Assembly (NCBI GenBank): GCA_902800495.1
Contig: CADCET010000009.1
Coordinates: 1-64,000, forward strand
DNA length: 64,000 bases
Direction of reading: 5' to 3'
DNA from: an uncultured Prevotellaceae bacterium
GTDB taxonomy: Bacteria > Bacteroidota > Bacteroidia > Bacteroidales > Bacteroidaceae
Shown: in pieces, positions 35,833 through 44,877 of the stretch
Numbering within the stretch: position 1 is the first letter of the stretch
Layout: every line of letters begins with the position of its first letter
Notes under the pieces: generated by a model
The model's input: only the letters and a program-made list of their open reading frames with translations
Databases searched by the model: none
What the model was told of the DNA's origin: nothing
Program-made: the position numbers and the translations under genes

Positions 35833-37253
35833 AAAAGTTTTTCTCCGCGCCCTCCATCAAGCTTAACACGCTGGTGGTGATCGAGGTGGTGATGCTACTA
35901 TTGGTATCGCTCGGAGGATTGTTCTACTTCACGCGGAAGACGCTGGTAGAAGAAGCCAAGAAGGATGCTGAACAGCGCCTTGAGGGCACGGTGCAGCATG
36001 TCGACAACATACTGCTGAGCATTGAGCAGATGGCAGGTAACTTCTACTATGAATTACTGGAACATCTCGACCAGCCGGAACGTATGGCGACCTATGCCCG
36101 CCGGCTGGTGGAGTGCAACCCGAACATCACGGGCTGCGCCATTGCCTTCGAACCCAATTACTTCCCTGGCCGCGAGCAGTTCATAACCTACGTTCACCGT
36201 AAGAAGTACAACTCGCCAGAGCTGATTGCTGCCGACAAGTCTGTCAACCGGCCTTACACCAAGCAGAACTGGTATGTGGAAACCATGCGAACAGGCCGGC
36301 CGGCATGGCTCAACCCGGAGCATAACCGCGACTACACCGTAGAACCCGTCATCTCCTTTTGTCTGCCTATTCGCGACAGCCACGGCGAGCACGTCGGCGT
36401 TCTTGCCGTCGGCTTGTCAGTGACCTTGCTGTCGCAGATTGTCCTCGATGTAGCGCCAACGCCTCATAGCTACAGCGTCTTGCTGGCGGCTGACAGGTCT
36501 TACATCGTTCACCCTGTCCGCGAGAAACTCAGAGGCGAGAAGTCTAAAGTCGAAATAGGACGGGGGAGCGGCGAAGTGTCGTTCGAACAGGACGGCGAGA
36601 CTTGGTATGCGTTCTATAAACCCTTCGTACGTAACAATGTGCCGGGACGTTCTATGGAGGCACTCAACTGGACCATAGCTACGGTCTACCCCAAGAGCGA
36701 CATCTTTGGCGAATACAACCATCTGGTGTTCCACGTACTTGGATTTACTTTCGTCGGGCTGTTCATCTTCTATGTCTTGTGCCGTATGGTCATACGCAGG
36801 CAGGTGAAGCCGCTGGCTTACCTCACGGTATCGGCAGAGCGTATAGCCGAGGGGCACTACGAAGAACCCATACCCGACACGAACCGCAACGACGAGGTGG
36901 GTATCTTCCAGCGGCATTTCCAGCAGATGCAGAGGGCACTGGCGGCCGACGTCAGCAAGAAGCAGCAGCTGCAGGACGCGCTGAACGAGCGCCGCGAGCA
37001 GCTGCAGAAAACTCATCAGCAGATTCAGGAAGACGATCAGGTGAAGGCCATCTTCCTCCACAATGTCACCAACCGCATGATAGCGCCCTCAGAGTCAATC
37101 TTGGGCAGCGTCACCAAGCTCTGTGATAACTACCAGACCATCACCTTGCAGGAGGCCGACCAGGAGATTGGCAACATTAAGCAGCAGGGCGAGGTTGTCC
37201 TCGCGCTGCTCAGTCACAAATTCGAAGCAGGAAAGGAGGCCAGCCATGAGTAA
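35817..37253 (+). CDS. dCache-HAMP protein with a degenerate DHp-like segment
   Basis: The product (478 residues) has a first helix at about residues 17-39, a dCache domain with KQNWYVETMRTGRPAWLNPE, a second helix near 305-325, a HAMP segment (KPLAYLTVSAERIAEGHYEE) and a coiled coil. The C-terminal block KAIFLHNVTNRMIAPSESIL resembles the H-box of histidine kinases (compare FIRNVSHQISNPLN in the next gene), but the catalytic His is replaced. No ATPase domain follows. The final 80 residues look like a dimerisation helix pair. It overlaps both neighbouring genes. Confidence 0.75.
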   Translation: MQKIVKKFFSAPSIKLNTLVVIEVVMLLLVSLGGLFYFTRKTLVEEAKKDAEQRLEGTVQHVDNILLSIEQMAGNFYYELLEHLDQPERMATYARRLVECNPNITGCAIAFEPNYFPGREQFITYVHRKKYNSPELIAADKSVNRPYTKQNWYVETMRTGRPAWLNPEHNRDYTVEPVISFCLPIRDSHGEHVGVLAVGLSVTLLSQIVLDVAPTPHSYSVLLAADRSYIVHPVREKLRGEKSKVEIGRGSGEVSFEQDGETWYAFYKPFVRNNVPGRSMEALNWTIATVYPKSDIFGEYNHLVFHVLGFTFVGLFIFYVLCRMVIRRQVKPLAYLTVSAERIAEGHYEEPIPDTNRNDEVGIFQRHFQQMQRALAADVSKKQQLQDALNERREQLQKTHQQIQEDDQVKAIFLHNVTNRMIAPSESILGSVTKLCDNYQTITLQEADQEIGNIKQQGEVVLALLSHKFEAGKEASHE

Positions 37254-39165
37254 TCTGAAGCGAACCTTCTCCAAGCGGCTCAGCCGCACAATCATGCTGC
37301 TGGCTATCCCTCTTTTCGTGCTGTTGCTGAGTGCCTTCTACCGCCATGCCAACTATCTTCTGCACAAGGAGGCGATGGAGCGGTCGGTCACCATCCTCAG
37401 CACCACAGAGCAGCTCGTGGAGAACTACCTGTCGGCGATAGAGACGGCAGCACGGTCGAATACGTGGATGATAGAGGAGCATTTCAGCCCCGACTCCCTA
37501 CAAGTGGTATCGCGACGGGTCGTCAGCCTGAACCGCAGTGTGCTCAGCTGTTCCATCAGCACTGAGCCTGACGTCTTCCCGGAGTATGGCAGCTCCTTCT
37601 CAGTCTATTCCGTCAACGATGGCGACACCGTCATCACCGTGACGGAACCGGAATTTGAGTATTTCGAGAAGAACTGGTATAAGAAGCCCATGCAGTTGGG
37701 ACGCCCCTGCTGGATCAATCCGTTCAGCGACTTCAATGCCGGCACTATCAACCACCACGATGCCGTCGGTTCTTATTGCATACCCTTGCGGCCGAAGGGC
37801 AGTCGCATCATGGGCGTCATCTCTGTCGACTTCTCCTTCCAGAAGCTGCGCGAGACGGTGCTGGCAACACACCATCCCTATCCCAGCTCCTACTATATGC
37901 TGCTCGGACCTTCGGGAGGCTATCTCGTTCACCCCCAGACAAACCTGCTGTTCAAGAATACCATTTTCTCGGTCAACGATTCCGTCGAGCATCCCGACAT
38001 CATTGCCCTTGGACGCGACATGACGGCAGGACATTCCGGCACGGCACATGTCAACTTAGACGGCGTACTCTGCCATGTGTGCTACAAGCCTGTAGCAGAT
38101 ACGGGATGGAGCCTGGCACTGGTATGCCAAGACGACGACGTCCTGGTAGACTATAACCACCTGACCATCGTCATGCTCGTCATCGTCGTAGTAGGCATCC
38201 TGCTGATATGGTGGCTCACGCGAAAGGTCGTACAGCACAACATTGGCCCCGTCAACGAGCTGATGGAAGCAACGAAACAGGTGGCAGAGGGCAACTACGA
38301 GAAGGTCATCCCCCCGTCGGGCCATAAGGATGTGGTAGGAAAACTGCAGAATGCCTTCCGGAGCATGCAGCTGGCACTGATCTCGCATGAGGAGAGCGCC
38401 AGACAGGCCGCTGAGGAGGTGGAGCGCGAAAACGCTGAACTCGAACAGACACTGCCGTTGGCTAAGGAGGTCTCCAAGCGTAGGGGAATCTTCATACGCA
38501 ACGTGTCGCACCAGATCAGTAATCCGCTGAACGTCATCAACGGTCTGACGAATGTGATGAAAGCCAACCTCAGCAGCCGCAACAAGAAAGGATTGGAAAG
38601 CAGCGAGATGAACAGTATTGCCAGCACGATGAGGCATCATGCACGACTACTGCTGCGCTCGACGATGATGCTCTACGACAGCTCTGACGTGGGCGCGGCC
38701 AACGCTTCGCGTTACGACAAGAACGACATCGTGGCCTGCAACAAGGAGGCACGTGAAGCTATCAGCGACACACTCGGCTACTGCTATGATGCAGAAATAA
38801 GGTTTGAGACCGAAGTGCCTGACGAACTCACCGTAAAGACTAACCGGCACTTCCTCATGTACTCGATTCAGGAGTTGCTCGTCAACGCGGCGAAATTCTC
38901 CGACGGACAGCACATCACACTGCGCGTGACGCAGACAGAGACAAAGGTGCGCTTCATCGTCGAGGATGTGGGACCGGGCATGCCCGAGGATAACGAGCAT
39001 CTGATCTTCGTGCCGTTCGCCAAGATTGACGACCTGTCCGAAGGTCTCGGCCTCGGCCTCCCGCTCTGTAAGAGCCACGCCTTAGGCCTTGGCGGCGACC
39101 TCATCTTAGACGAAAGCTACAAGCAGGGCTGCCGCTTCATCTTCGAGATTCCGAAGGTGCAGTAG
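37246..39165 (+). CDS. dCache-HAMP sensor histidine kinase
   Basis: The protein has 639 residues. The start at 37246 follows AAAGGAGG and overlaps the preceding stop (ATGAGTAA). It contains a first helix (about residues 12-31), a dCache domain (KNWYKKPMQLGRPCWINPF), a second helix (about 305-325), a HAMP (GPVNELMEATKQVAEGNYEK), the phosphoacceptor H-box FIRNVSHQISNPLNVINGL, and a complete HATPase domain with N-box IQELLVNAAKFS, G1 DVGPGMP and G2 EGLGLGLPLCKSH. It is the only member of the cluster with all kinase parts. No response regulator gene was seen nearby. Confidence 0.88.
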   Translation: MSNLKRTFSKRLSRTIMLLAIPLFVLLLSAFYRHANYLLHKEAMERSVTILSTTEQLVENYLSAIETAARSNTWMIEEHFSPDSLQVVSRRVVSLNRSVLSCSISTEPDVFPEYGSSFSVYSVNDGDTVITVTEPEFEYFEKNWYKKPMQLGRPCWINPFSDFNAGTINHHDAVGSYCIPLRPKGSRIMGVISVDFSFQKLRETVLATHHPYPSSYYMLLGPSGGYLVHPQTNLLFKNTIFSVNDSVEHPDIIALGRDMTAGHSGTAHVNLDGVLCHVCYKPVADTGWSLALVCQDDDVLVDYNHLTIVMLVIVVVGILLIWWLTRKVVQHNIGPVNELMEATKQVAEGNYEKVIPPSGHKDVVGKLQNAFRSMQLALISHEESARQAAEEVERENAELEQTLPLAKEVSKRRGIFIRNVSHQISNPLNVINGLTNVMKANLSSRNKKGLESSEMNSIASTMRHHARLLLRSTMMLYDSSDVGAANASRYDKNDIVACNKEAREAISDTLGYCYDAEIRFETEVPDELTVKTNRHFLMYSIQELLVNAAKFSDGQHITLRVTQTETKVRFIVEDVGPGMPEDNEHLIFVPFAKIDDLSEGLGLGLPLCKSHALGLGGDLILDESYKQGCRFIFEIPKVQ

Positions 39166-39577
39166 TGATTTGACATGAGTATATGAGTACCTCTCAGTTC
39201 TCACTTTGTCTCTGACTCTCATTTTGTCTTATCTCTCTCTATATATGGTAGTCTTAACGGTAAAACACCCCACCCATGTCGCCCATGTCGCTCCTATGTT
39301 ACGGGTGGGGTGGGCGACGTGGGTGGGATGTTTTCCGCTTCCCTATACATATTACGCGTGCGCGAGGGGGACAATCATGTCCTCCTGTCCTCCTGTCTAA
39401 AAACGTACTTATGTCTAAAAACGTACAAGCCTCTCGTGAAAAAATATCGGCCTTACAGAAAAACGTCACGGCCGCTCGTGTGAGAAGACTGATTGCCGTC
39501 TTCGCCGCTTCGTGCTCGGCGTGGAATATATCCTTTAATAACAATAAAACGAGGGGTCGTGCGTTATATAGACGATT
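39166..39577. other. Repeat-rich gap between two kinase genes
   Basis: This 412-base gap has no convincing gene. It holds a 20-bp inverted repeat with two mismatches (39265-39284 with 39312-39331, core CACCCATGTCGCCC). A 15-bp direct repeat tgtctaaaaacgtac occurs at 39394-39408 and 39412-39426, and short ccTcctgtcc-type repeats lie around 39377-39397. The hairpin may end the kinase transcript. Confidence 0.6.
39265..39331. terminator. Long hairpin after the sensor cluster
   Basis: Two arms of 20 bases with two mismatches are separated by 27 bases. The stem is GC-rich; a T-rich stretch (ttttccgctt) follows on the plus strand. It could be a terminator or a palindromic repeat copy. Confidence 0.45.
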
Positions 39578-40693
39578 ATGCAGTGGACTGACAGAATACG
39601 ACAGGTGAAGATATTGCTGGTCATCGCGGCGGTGGTCATTGCCGTGGTGTCGCTACTCGTGTCGCACTATCTCGTGCGCGACCTGCAACGTGAGGAGCGG
39701 GCGAAGATGGAGACGTGGGCAGAGGCCCTGCAGGCGCTGAACAACGCCGACGAGACGACCGACCTGTCGTTGGTGCTCAACGTCATGCAGTCGAACAACA
39801 CGATTCCCGTCATCGTCCTGAACGACGAAGGCGGCATCGACGACTACCGCAACATCAGCGACACACTCCACATCGAGGACTACGCCCGCCGTATGGTGCA
39901 GGCCGGCGACACCATCCGCATCGGCAGCCAGTTGGTGTGCTACGACGAGTCGATCATGCTGAAACGGCTGACGCAGTGGCCCTACGTCCAGTTGGGCATC
40001 GTGATGATTTTCGTCGTCGTGGCCATCTTTGCCCTGCTGTCGTCGAAGCGTGCGGAACAGAACAAGGTGTGGGTAGGCCTGTCGAAGGAGACGGCCCACC
40101 AGCTTGGCACGCCCATCTCGTCGCTGATGGCCTGGGTGGAGATCCTGAAGGAGAACTATCCGCAGGATGACCTGATACCCGAGATGGATAAGGACGTGAA
40201 GCGCTTAGAGCGTATCGCCGAACGCTTCTCGAAGATTGGCTCGCTGCCCGAACCCGTCGATGCGTCGATGAACGAGGTGCTGGTGCATGTCGTCGACTAT
40301 ATGGACCGCCGCACGTCGAAGAAGGTGGAGATGGTATGCCACGTCCCCGACCACGACGTCATCGTGAAGATGAACGCGTCGCTCTTCGAGTGGGTGATAG
40401 AGAACCTCTGCAAGAATGCCGTCGACGCCATGGAGGGAACCGGACGTATCGTCCTGACGCTGACCGACGCTGACGGGCGCGTGGTCCTCGAGGTGCAGGA
40501 CAACGGCAAGGGCATCCGCAAGAAGGACATCAAGAATGTCTTCACCCCGGGATTCACCACGAAGAAGCGCGGCTGGGGCCTCGGCCTCTCGCTGGCCAAG
40601 CGCATCGTCGAGGACTATCACCACGGACGCATCTTCGTGAAACAGTCGGAGGTGGGCGTCGGCACCACCTTCCGCATAGAAATGAAAAAATAA
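39578..40693 (+). CDS. Membrane sensor histidine kinase
   Basis: The protein (371 residues) has helices near residues 10-28 and 137-155 with a small periplasmic domain between them. An H-box GLSKETAHQLGTPISSL (about residues 168-184) and a complete HATPase domain follow (N-box ENLCKNAVDAM, G1 DNGKGI, G2 GWGLGLSLAKRI). It has no HAMP and no partner regulator next to it. The gene stands alone between the repeat-rich gap and the yceD-operon promoter. The ligand is unknown. Confidence 0.85.
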   Translation: MQWTDRIRQVKILLVIAAVVIAVVSLLVSHYLVRDLQREERAKMETWAEALQALNNADETTDLSLVLNVMQSNNTIPVIVLNDEGGIDDYRNISDTLHIEDYARRMVQAGDTIRIGSQLVCYDESIMLKRLTQWPYVQLGIVMIFVVVAIFALLSSKRAEQNKVWVGLSKETAHQLGTPISSLMAWVEILKENYPQDDLIPEMDKDVKRLERIAERFSKIGSLPEPVDASMNEVLVHVVDYMDRRTSKKVEMVCHVPDHDVIVKMNASLFEWVIENLCKNAVDAMEGTGRIVLTLTDADGRVVLEVQDNGKGIRKKDIKNVFTPGFTTKKRGWGLGLSLAKRIVEDYHHGRIFVKQSEVGVGTTFRIEMKK

Positions 40694-40701
40694 CCGTTTT
40701 T

Positions 40702-40733
40702 TTTGGTCGTTTCCCAAAAAGTTAGTACCTTTG
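40702..40733 (+). promoter_or_regulatory. Promoter for the yceD-rpmF-fabH-era-der operon
   Basis: TTTG (40702-40705) and TACCTTTG (40726-40733) are 20 bases apart. This is a textbook Bacteroidota housekeeping promoter. The ATG of yceD is at 40752. Confidence 0.85.
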
Positions 40734-40751
40734 CAGCCTAAAAGTGTGAAT

Positions 40752-41279
40752 ATGTGTGATTTGGAGCGTTATAAGATTGATTTGAAAGGACTTACAGACG
40801 AGGTGACAAACTTCGAGTGGGAGTTGGACAAGTCATTCTTCGACGCCCTGGATCAGACGGAAGTGGAGAGTGGAGCGTTGCATGTGTCGCTGTCTATACG
40901 CAAGGCATCCGGCTTTTTTGAACTCCTGTTCCACACCGTCGGCAGCATAGACATCACTTGCGACCGATGCCTCGACCTGATGGAACAGCCCATAGAGACT
41001 GACAACCGACTGGTCGTCAAACTCGGAAGCAACGACTCTGAGGACGATGACACCGTGACCGTCGACGAGAACGAAGGAATACTCGACACGGCGTGGTTCA
41101 TCTATGAGTTTATAGCTCTGGCAATACCCATCCAGCACGTGCACGCAACTGGTAAGTGCAACCCTGCTATGACGAAGGCTCTGGAAGAGCTGTCAGCCGA
41201 CCGAAGCGGCGATGAGGAGTCCAACCAGACTGTAGACCCCCGATGGAGTAAGCTCGCAGAGCTAAAATTAAAAAATTAA
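40752..41279 (+). CDS. yceD: YceD/DUF177 family protein
   Basis: The product has 175 residues starting at ATG 40752; a TTG 21 bases earlier lies inside the -7 box and is rejected. It shows the DUF177 pattern with the Cys-containing block DITCDRCLDLMEQPIETDNR and the acidic middle part (GSNDSEDDDTVTVDENEG). YceD-family proteins are encoded next to rpmF in most bacteria and are linked to 23S rRNA or ribosome assembly. The C-terminal end (LKLKN) runs into a 7-bp type repeat (about 41270-41309). Confidence 0.9.
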   Translation: MCDLERYKIDLKGLTDEVTNFEWELDKSFFDALDQTEVESGALHVSLSIRKASGFFELLFHTVGSIDITCDRCLDLMEQPIETDNRLVVKLGSNDSEDDDTVTVDENEGILDTAWFIYEFIALAIPIQHVHATGKCNPAMTKALEELSADRSGDEESNQTVDPRWSKLAELKLKN

Positions 41280-41309
41280 ATTGTAAATTGTAAATAGTTA
41301 AATTGTAAA
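41270..41309. repeat. A/T-rich 7-bp type repeat before rpmF
   Basis: Degenerate units of attgtaa and attaaaa fill the short yceD-rpmF gap and overlap the yceD stop codon. A related piece occurs before era (42512-42538). Confidence 0.6.
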
Positions 41310-41314
41310 TCAAA

Positions 41315-41506
41315 ATGGCACATCCTAAAAGAAGACAATCAAAGACTCGTACCCTCAAGCGTCGTACCCATGACAAGGCTGTAGCTCCTACGCTCGCCGT
41401 ATGCCCCAACTGCGGTGCTTACTATGTGTACCACACTGTTTGCCCCACTTGCGGTTACTACCGTGGAAAGGTGGCTATCAAGAAAGAGGACGAAGTAGCT
41501 GAATAA
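41315..41506 (+). CDS. rpmF: Ribosomal protein bL32
   Basis: The 63-residue protein begins [20 protein letters not shown] and has two CxxC pairs (CPNC and CPTC), i.e. a zinc-ribbon form of bL32. It is a structural part of the 50S subunit. Its stop codon overlaps the fabH start by one base (TAATG). Confidence 0.97.
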   Translation: MAHPKRRQSKTRTLKRRTHDKAVAPTLAVCPNCGAYYVYHTVCPTCGYYRGKVAIKKEDEVAE

Positions 41507-42513
41507 TGAGCAGATACAGCGCTATTATCACTGGCGTCGGCGGCTACGTGCCTGACTACGTCCTCACCAACGAGGAACTGTCGCGCATGGTTGACACCAA
41601 CGACGAGTGGATTATGACGCGCGTGGGCATCAAGGAGCGACGTATACTCTCCGAGGAAGGTCTCGGCACGAGCTATATGGCGCGAAAGGCAGCCAAGCAG
41701 CTCTTGAAGAAGACGGGGATAGACCCCGACACCATCGACGCTCTGATTGTTGCCACATCGACGGCGGACTATAAGTTCCCGTCGACGGCAAGCATCGTCT
41801 TAGGAAAGATAGGACTGAAGAACGCCTACGCCTTCGACTTTTGGGGCGCCTGCTGCGGATTCCTCTATGCCCTCGACCAGGCGGCGATGATGATTCAGAG
41901 CGGACGCCTGAAGAAGGTCATCGTTATCGGTGCCGACAAGATGTCGTCGGTCACCGATTACAAAGACCGCCAGACGTGTCCCCTCTTCGGCGACGGCGCC
42001 GCTGCCGTGCTCGTAGAGGCCACCGAGGAGGAGAATATCGGCGTCATCGACAGCTATTTCCGCTGCGACGGCAAGGGCCTGCCCTTCCTCCACATGAAAG
42101 CCGGAGGCTCCGTCAGTCCGCCAAGCCACTTCACCGTCGACCACCGTCTGCACTACCTCTACCAGGAGGGACGCACCGTCTTCCGCTATGCGGTGACGAA
42201 CATGAGCGACGACTGCGCACTCATTGCCGAGCGCAACGGCCTGAACAAGGACAACATCCGCTTTGTCGTGCCTCATCAGGCTAACATGCGCATCATAGAG
42301 GCTGTAGCCAAGCGCCTGGAGCTGACGATGGACCAGGTGCTCGTCAACATCGAGCATTACGGCAATACGTCGGCAGCGACCATCCCGCTCGCTCTCTGGG
42401 ACTATGAGCACCTGCTGAAGAAGGGCGATAACCTCATCTTCACCGCCTTCGGTGCCGGCTTCGTCCACGGTGCCTCTTACTATAAGTGGGCGTATGATGC
42501 TGGCACAAAATAG
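41506..42513 (+). CDS. fabH: Beta-ketoacyl-ACP synthase III
   Basis: The protein (335 residues) starts fatty acid synthesis by condensing acetyl-CoA with malonyl-ACP. The catalytic triad is visible: Cys in [12 protein letters not shown] (about residue 120), His in VPHQANMRI and Asn in [10 protein letters not shown]-terminal blocks [15 protein letters not shown] are typical. It is in the usual rpmF-fabH-era order. Confidence 0.96.
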   Translation: MSRYSAIITGVGGYVPDYVLTNEELSRMVDTNDEWIMTRVGIKERRILSEEGLGTSYMARKAAKQLLKKTGIDPDTIDALIVATSTADYKFPSTASIVLGKIGLKNAYAFDFWGACCGFLYALDQAAMMIQSGRLKKVIVIGADKMSSVTDYKDRQTCPLFGDGAAAVLVEATEEENIGVIDSYFRCDGKGLPFLHMKAGGSVSPPSHFTVDHRLHYLYQEGRTVFRYAVTNMSDDCALIAERNGLNKDNIRFVVPHQANMRIIEAVAKRLELTMDQVLVNIEHYGNTSAATIPLALWDYEHLLKKGDNLIFTAFGAGFVHGASYYKWAYDAGTK

Positions 42514-42538
42514 TAAATCGTAAACAGTCAAAATGTAA

Positions 42539-43465
42539 ATGACTAAGGTGCATAAGGCAGGATTCGTCAATATCGTTGGAAATCCCAATGTAGGTAAAAG
42601 TACGCTCATGAACCAGCTGGTTGGTGAGCGTATTTCAATAGCTACGTTCAAGGCCCAGACCACGCGACACCGCATCATGGGTATCGTCAACACGCCGGAC
42701 ATGCAGATCGTGTTCAGCGACACCCCGGGCGTGCTCAAGCCGAACTACAAGCTCCAGGAGTCGATGCTCGCCTTCTCGGAGTCGGCGCTCCAGGACGCCG
42801 ACATCCTCCTCTACGTCACCGACGTGGTGGAGAACCCGGAGAAGAACATGGATTTTCTCGAGAAGGTGCAGAAGATGCAGATTCCCGTCATCTTGCTTAT
42901 TAATAAGATTGATATAGCCCCCCTCACTCCCCCCGAAGGGGGGAAGCCCGAGTCACCTACAGAAGCTTTGGGAAGGTTAGTAGAGAAATGGCACTCTCTC
43001 CTTCCTAACGCTGAGATCCTGCCGATCTCCGCGAAGAACAAGTTCGGCGTCGACATGCTGCTGAAGCGCATCCAGGAACTGCTGCCGGAGAGTCCCGCCT
43101 TCTTCGACAAGGACCAGCTGACGGACAAGCCCGCCCGCTTCTTCGTCTCGGAGATTATCCGCGAGAAGATCCTGCTCTACTACGACAAGGAGATACCCTA
43201 CTCGGTAGAGGTCGTCGTGGAGCGCTTTAAGGAGGACGACCGTCAGATACATATCAACGCCGTCATCTACGTCGAGCGTGACTCGCAGAAGGGCATCATT
43301 ATCGGCCATCAGGGTGTCGCCCTGAAGAAGGTCAGCACCGAGGCCCGCAAGACGCTCGAGAAGTTCTTCGACAAGCACATCTACCTCGAGATCTTTGTCA
43401 AGGTCGACAAGGACTGGCGCTCGTCAAAGAAAGAACTCGACAATTTCGGCTATAACCCGGAGTAA
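42539..43465 (+). CDS. era: GTPase Era with a palindrome-derived insert
   Basis: The protein (308 residues) acts in 30S subunit maturation and 16S rRNA binding. G1 GNPNVGKST (residues 17-25), G3 DTPG, G4 NKID and the C-terminal KH domain (EVFVKVDKDWR-like: LEIFVKVDKDW) are present. Directly after NKID there is an extra stretch IAPLTPPEGGKPESPTEAL that the family lacks; it is encoded by a GC-rich palindrome (42905-42965). The insert lies in a surface loop between the G4 and G5 motifs and keeps the frame. Confidence 0.95.
   Translation: MTKVHKAGFVNIVGNPNVGKSTLMNQLVGERISIATFKAQTTRHRIMGIVNTPDMQIVFSDTPGVLKPNYKLQESMLAFSESALQDADILLYVTDVVENPEKNMDFLEKVQKMQIPVILLINKIDIAPLTPPEGGKPESPTEALGRLVEKWHSLLPNAEILPISAKNKFGVDMLLKRIQELLPESPAFFDKDQLTDKPARFFVSEIIREKILLYYDKEIPYSVEVVVERFKEDDRQIHINAVIYVERDSQKGIIIGHQGVALKKVSTEARKTLEKFFDKHIYLEIFVKVDKDWRSSKKELDNFGYNPE
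42905..42965. repeat. GC-rich palindromic insert in era
   Basis: The core CCCCCC-GAA-GGGGGG (about 42929-42943) forms a hairpin. The encoded LTPPEGGKPE recalls PTPPLGREG of the insert in the FAD dehydrogenase gene. Length is about 50-60 bases, in frame. Confidence 0.7.
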
Positions 43466-43563
43466 ATGTCGTTATCCCGAGATTTCGTTATCCCGTAATA
43501 CCGTAATGTCGAAATCCCGTAATCCCGTAATCCCGTAATCCCGAAAAAAGAAATAATTGAAGT
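43466..43563. repeat. 8-bp tandem repeats between era and der
   Basis: The gap is filled with units of cccgtaat and related forms (about 43469-43543): at least four near-perfect units at 43516-43543 and several degenerate ones before. No gene is present. Confidence 0.8.
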
Positions 43564-44877
43564 ATGGGAAATCTAGTAGCCATAGTAGGACGCCCGAACG
43601 TAGGCAAGTCCACCTTATTTAACCGTCTGACCAACTCCCGCCAGGCTATCGTCAGCGACGAGGCCGGCACAACACGCGACCGCCAGTATGGCAAGTGCGA
43701 GTGGTGCGGACGCGAGTTCTCTGTCGTCGATACCGGCGGCTGGGTCGTCAACAGCGATGATATCTTCGAGGAGGAGATACGCAAACAGGTGCTTGTAGCC
43801 ACCGAGGAGGCCGACCTCGTACTCTTCCTCTGCGACATCAAGAACGGTGTCACCGACTGGGACATGGACGTGGCACAGATCCTGCGCCGCGCCAAACTTC
43901 CCGTGCTGCTCGTGGCCAACAAGGCCGACGACGGTAAGGACCTCTACTACCAGTACGACTTCTTCAAGCTCGGCCTGGGCGACCCTTACTGCATCAGCGC
44001 GGCGACAGGCAGCGGCACCGGCGACCTGCTTGACAAGGTGCTCGAGATGCTGCCCGAGAAGACGAAGGACGACACTGAGGACGGCATTCCCCGCTTTGCC
44101 GTCGTAGGCCGGCCTAATGCCGGCAAGTCGTCGCTCATCAACGCCTTCATCGGCGAGGACCGCCATATCGTCACCGATATCGCCGGCACCACCCGCGACA
44201 GCATCTATACGCGCTACGATAAGTTCGGCTTCGACTTCTACCTCGTCGACACCGCCGGCATACGCCGTAAGAACAAGGTCAATGAGGACCTGGAGTTCTA
44301 CAGCGTCATGCGCAGCATACGCTCTATCGAGAACAGCGACGTCTGCATCCTTATGATCGACGCTACGCGTGGCATCGAGGCCCAGGATATGAACATCTTC
44401 CAGCTCATCCAGAAGAACAACAAGTCGCTCGTCGTCGTCGTCAATAAGTGGGACCTCGTAGAGGATAAGTCGCAGGAGGTCATCAAAACCTTTGAGACGG
44501 CGATACGCCAGCGTATGGCACCATTCGTTGACTTCCCCATCATCTTCGCGTCAGCGTTGACGAAACAGCGCATTTTCAAGGTTCTGGAGACCGCCAAGGA
44601 CGTCTACCTCAACCGGAAGGTGCGTATCGGCACCACGAAGCTCAACGAGGTGATGCTGCCGCTCATCGAGCAGACGCCGCCCCCGTCGGTCAAGGGAAAG
44701 TATATCAAGATCAAGTATGTCTCGCAGGTGCCCGACACGCAGATTCCCACCTTCGTGTTCTACGCCAACCTGCCGCAGTACGTCAAGGAGCCCTACCGCC
44801 GCTTCCTCGAAAACAAGATTCGCGAGAACTGGACCCTCACCGGCTCCCCCATCAACGTCTTTATTAGGCAGAAATGA
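43564..44877 (+). CDS. der: Ribosome-associated double GTPase Der (EngA)
   Basis: The protein (437 residues) has two tandem G domains, each with its own P-loop (GRPNVGKST at residue 9 and GRPNAGKSS near residue 182), and a C-terminal KH-like domain. It is needed for 50S subunit assembly. The stop overlaps the start of the small lipoprotein gene (ATGA), so the latter is cotranscribed. Confidence 0.97.
   Translation: MGNLVAIVGRPNVGKSTLFNRLTNSRQAIVSDEAGTTRDRQYGKCEWCGREFSVVDTGGWVVNSDDIFEEEIRKQVLVATEEADLVLFLCDIKNGVTDWDMDVAQILRRAKLPVLLVANKADDGKDLYYQYDFFKLGLGDPYCISAATGSGTGDLLDKVLEMLPEKTKDDTEDGIPRFAVVGRPNAGKSSLINAFIGEDRHIVTDIAGTTRDSIYTRYDKFGFDFYLVDTAGIRRKNKVNEDLEFYSVMRSIRSIENSDVCILMIDATRGIEAQDMNIFQLIQKNNKSLVVVVNKWDLVEDKSQEVIKTFETAIRQRMAPFVDFPIIFASALTKQRIFKVLETAKDVYLNRKVRIGTTKLNEVMLPLIEQTPPPSVKGKYIKIKYVSQVPDTQIPTFVFYANLPQYVKEPYRRFLENKIRENWTLTGSPINVFIRQK

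Noticed and set aside
37123-39165. Longer N-terminus of the histidine kinase
   Set aside because: It would lie within the preceding gene in another frame; the ATG at 37246 has AAAGGAGG in front and gives a typical membrane helix.
39276-39608. A plus-strand frame of 110 codons in the repeat-rich gap
   Set aside because: The frame is made of the hairpin and repeats and runs into the next kinase gene; it has no ribosome site or domain.
40731-41279. TTG start for yceD at 40731
   Set aside because: It lies inside the -7 element of the promoter, so it would not be in the mRNA.
41800-42738. A 312-codon minus-strand frame across fabH and era
   Set aside because: It is antisense to two genes with all catalytic motifs in place and no evidence supports it.
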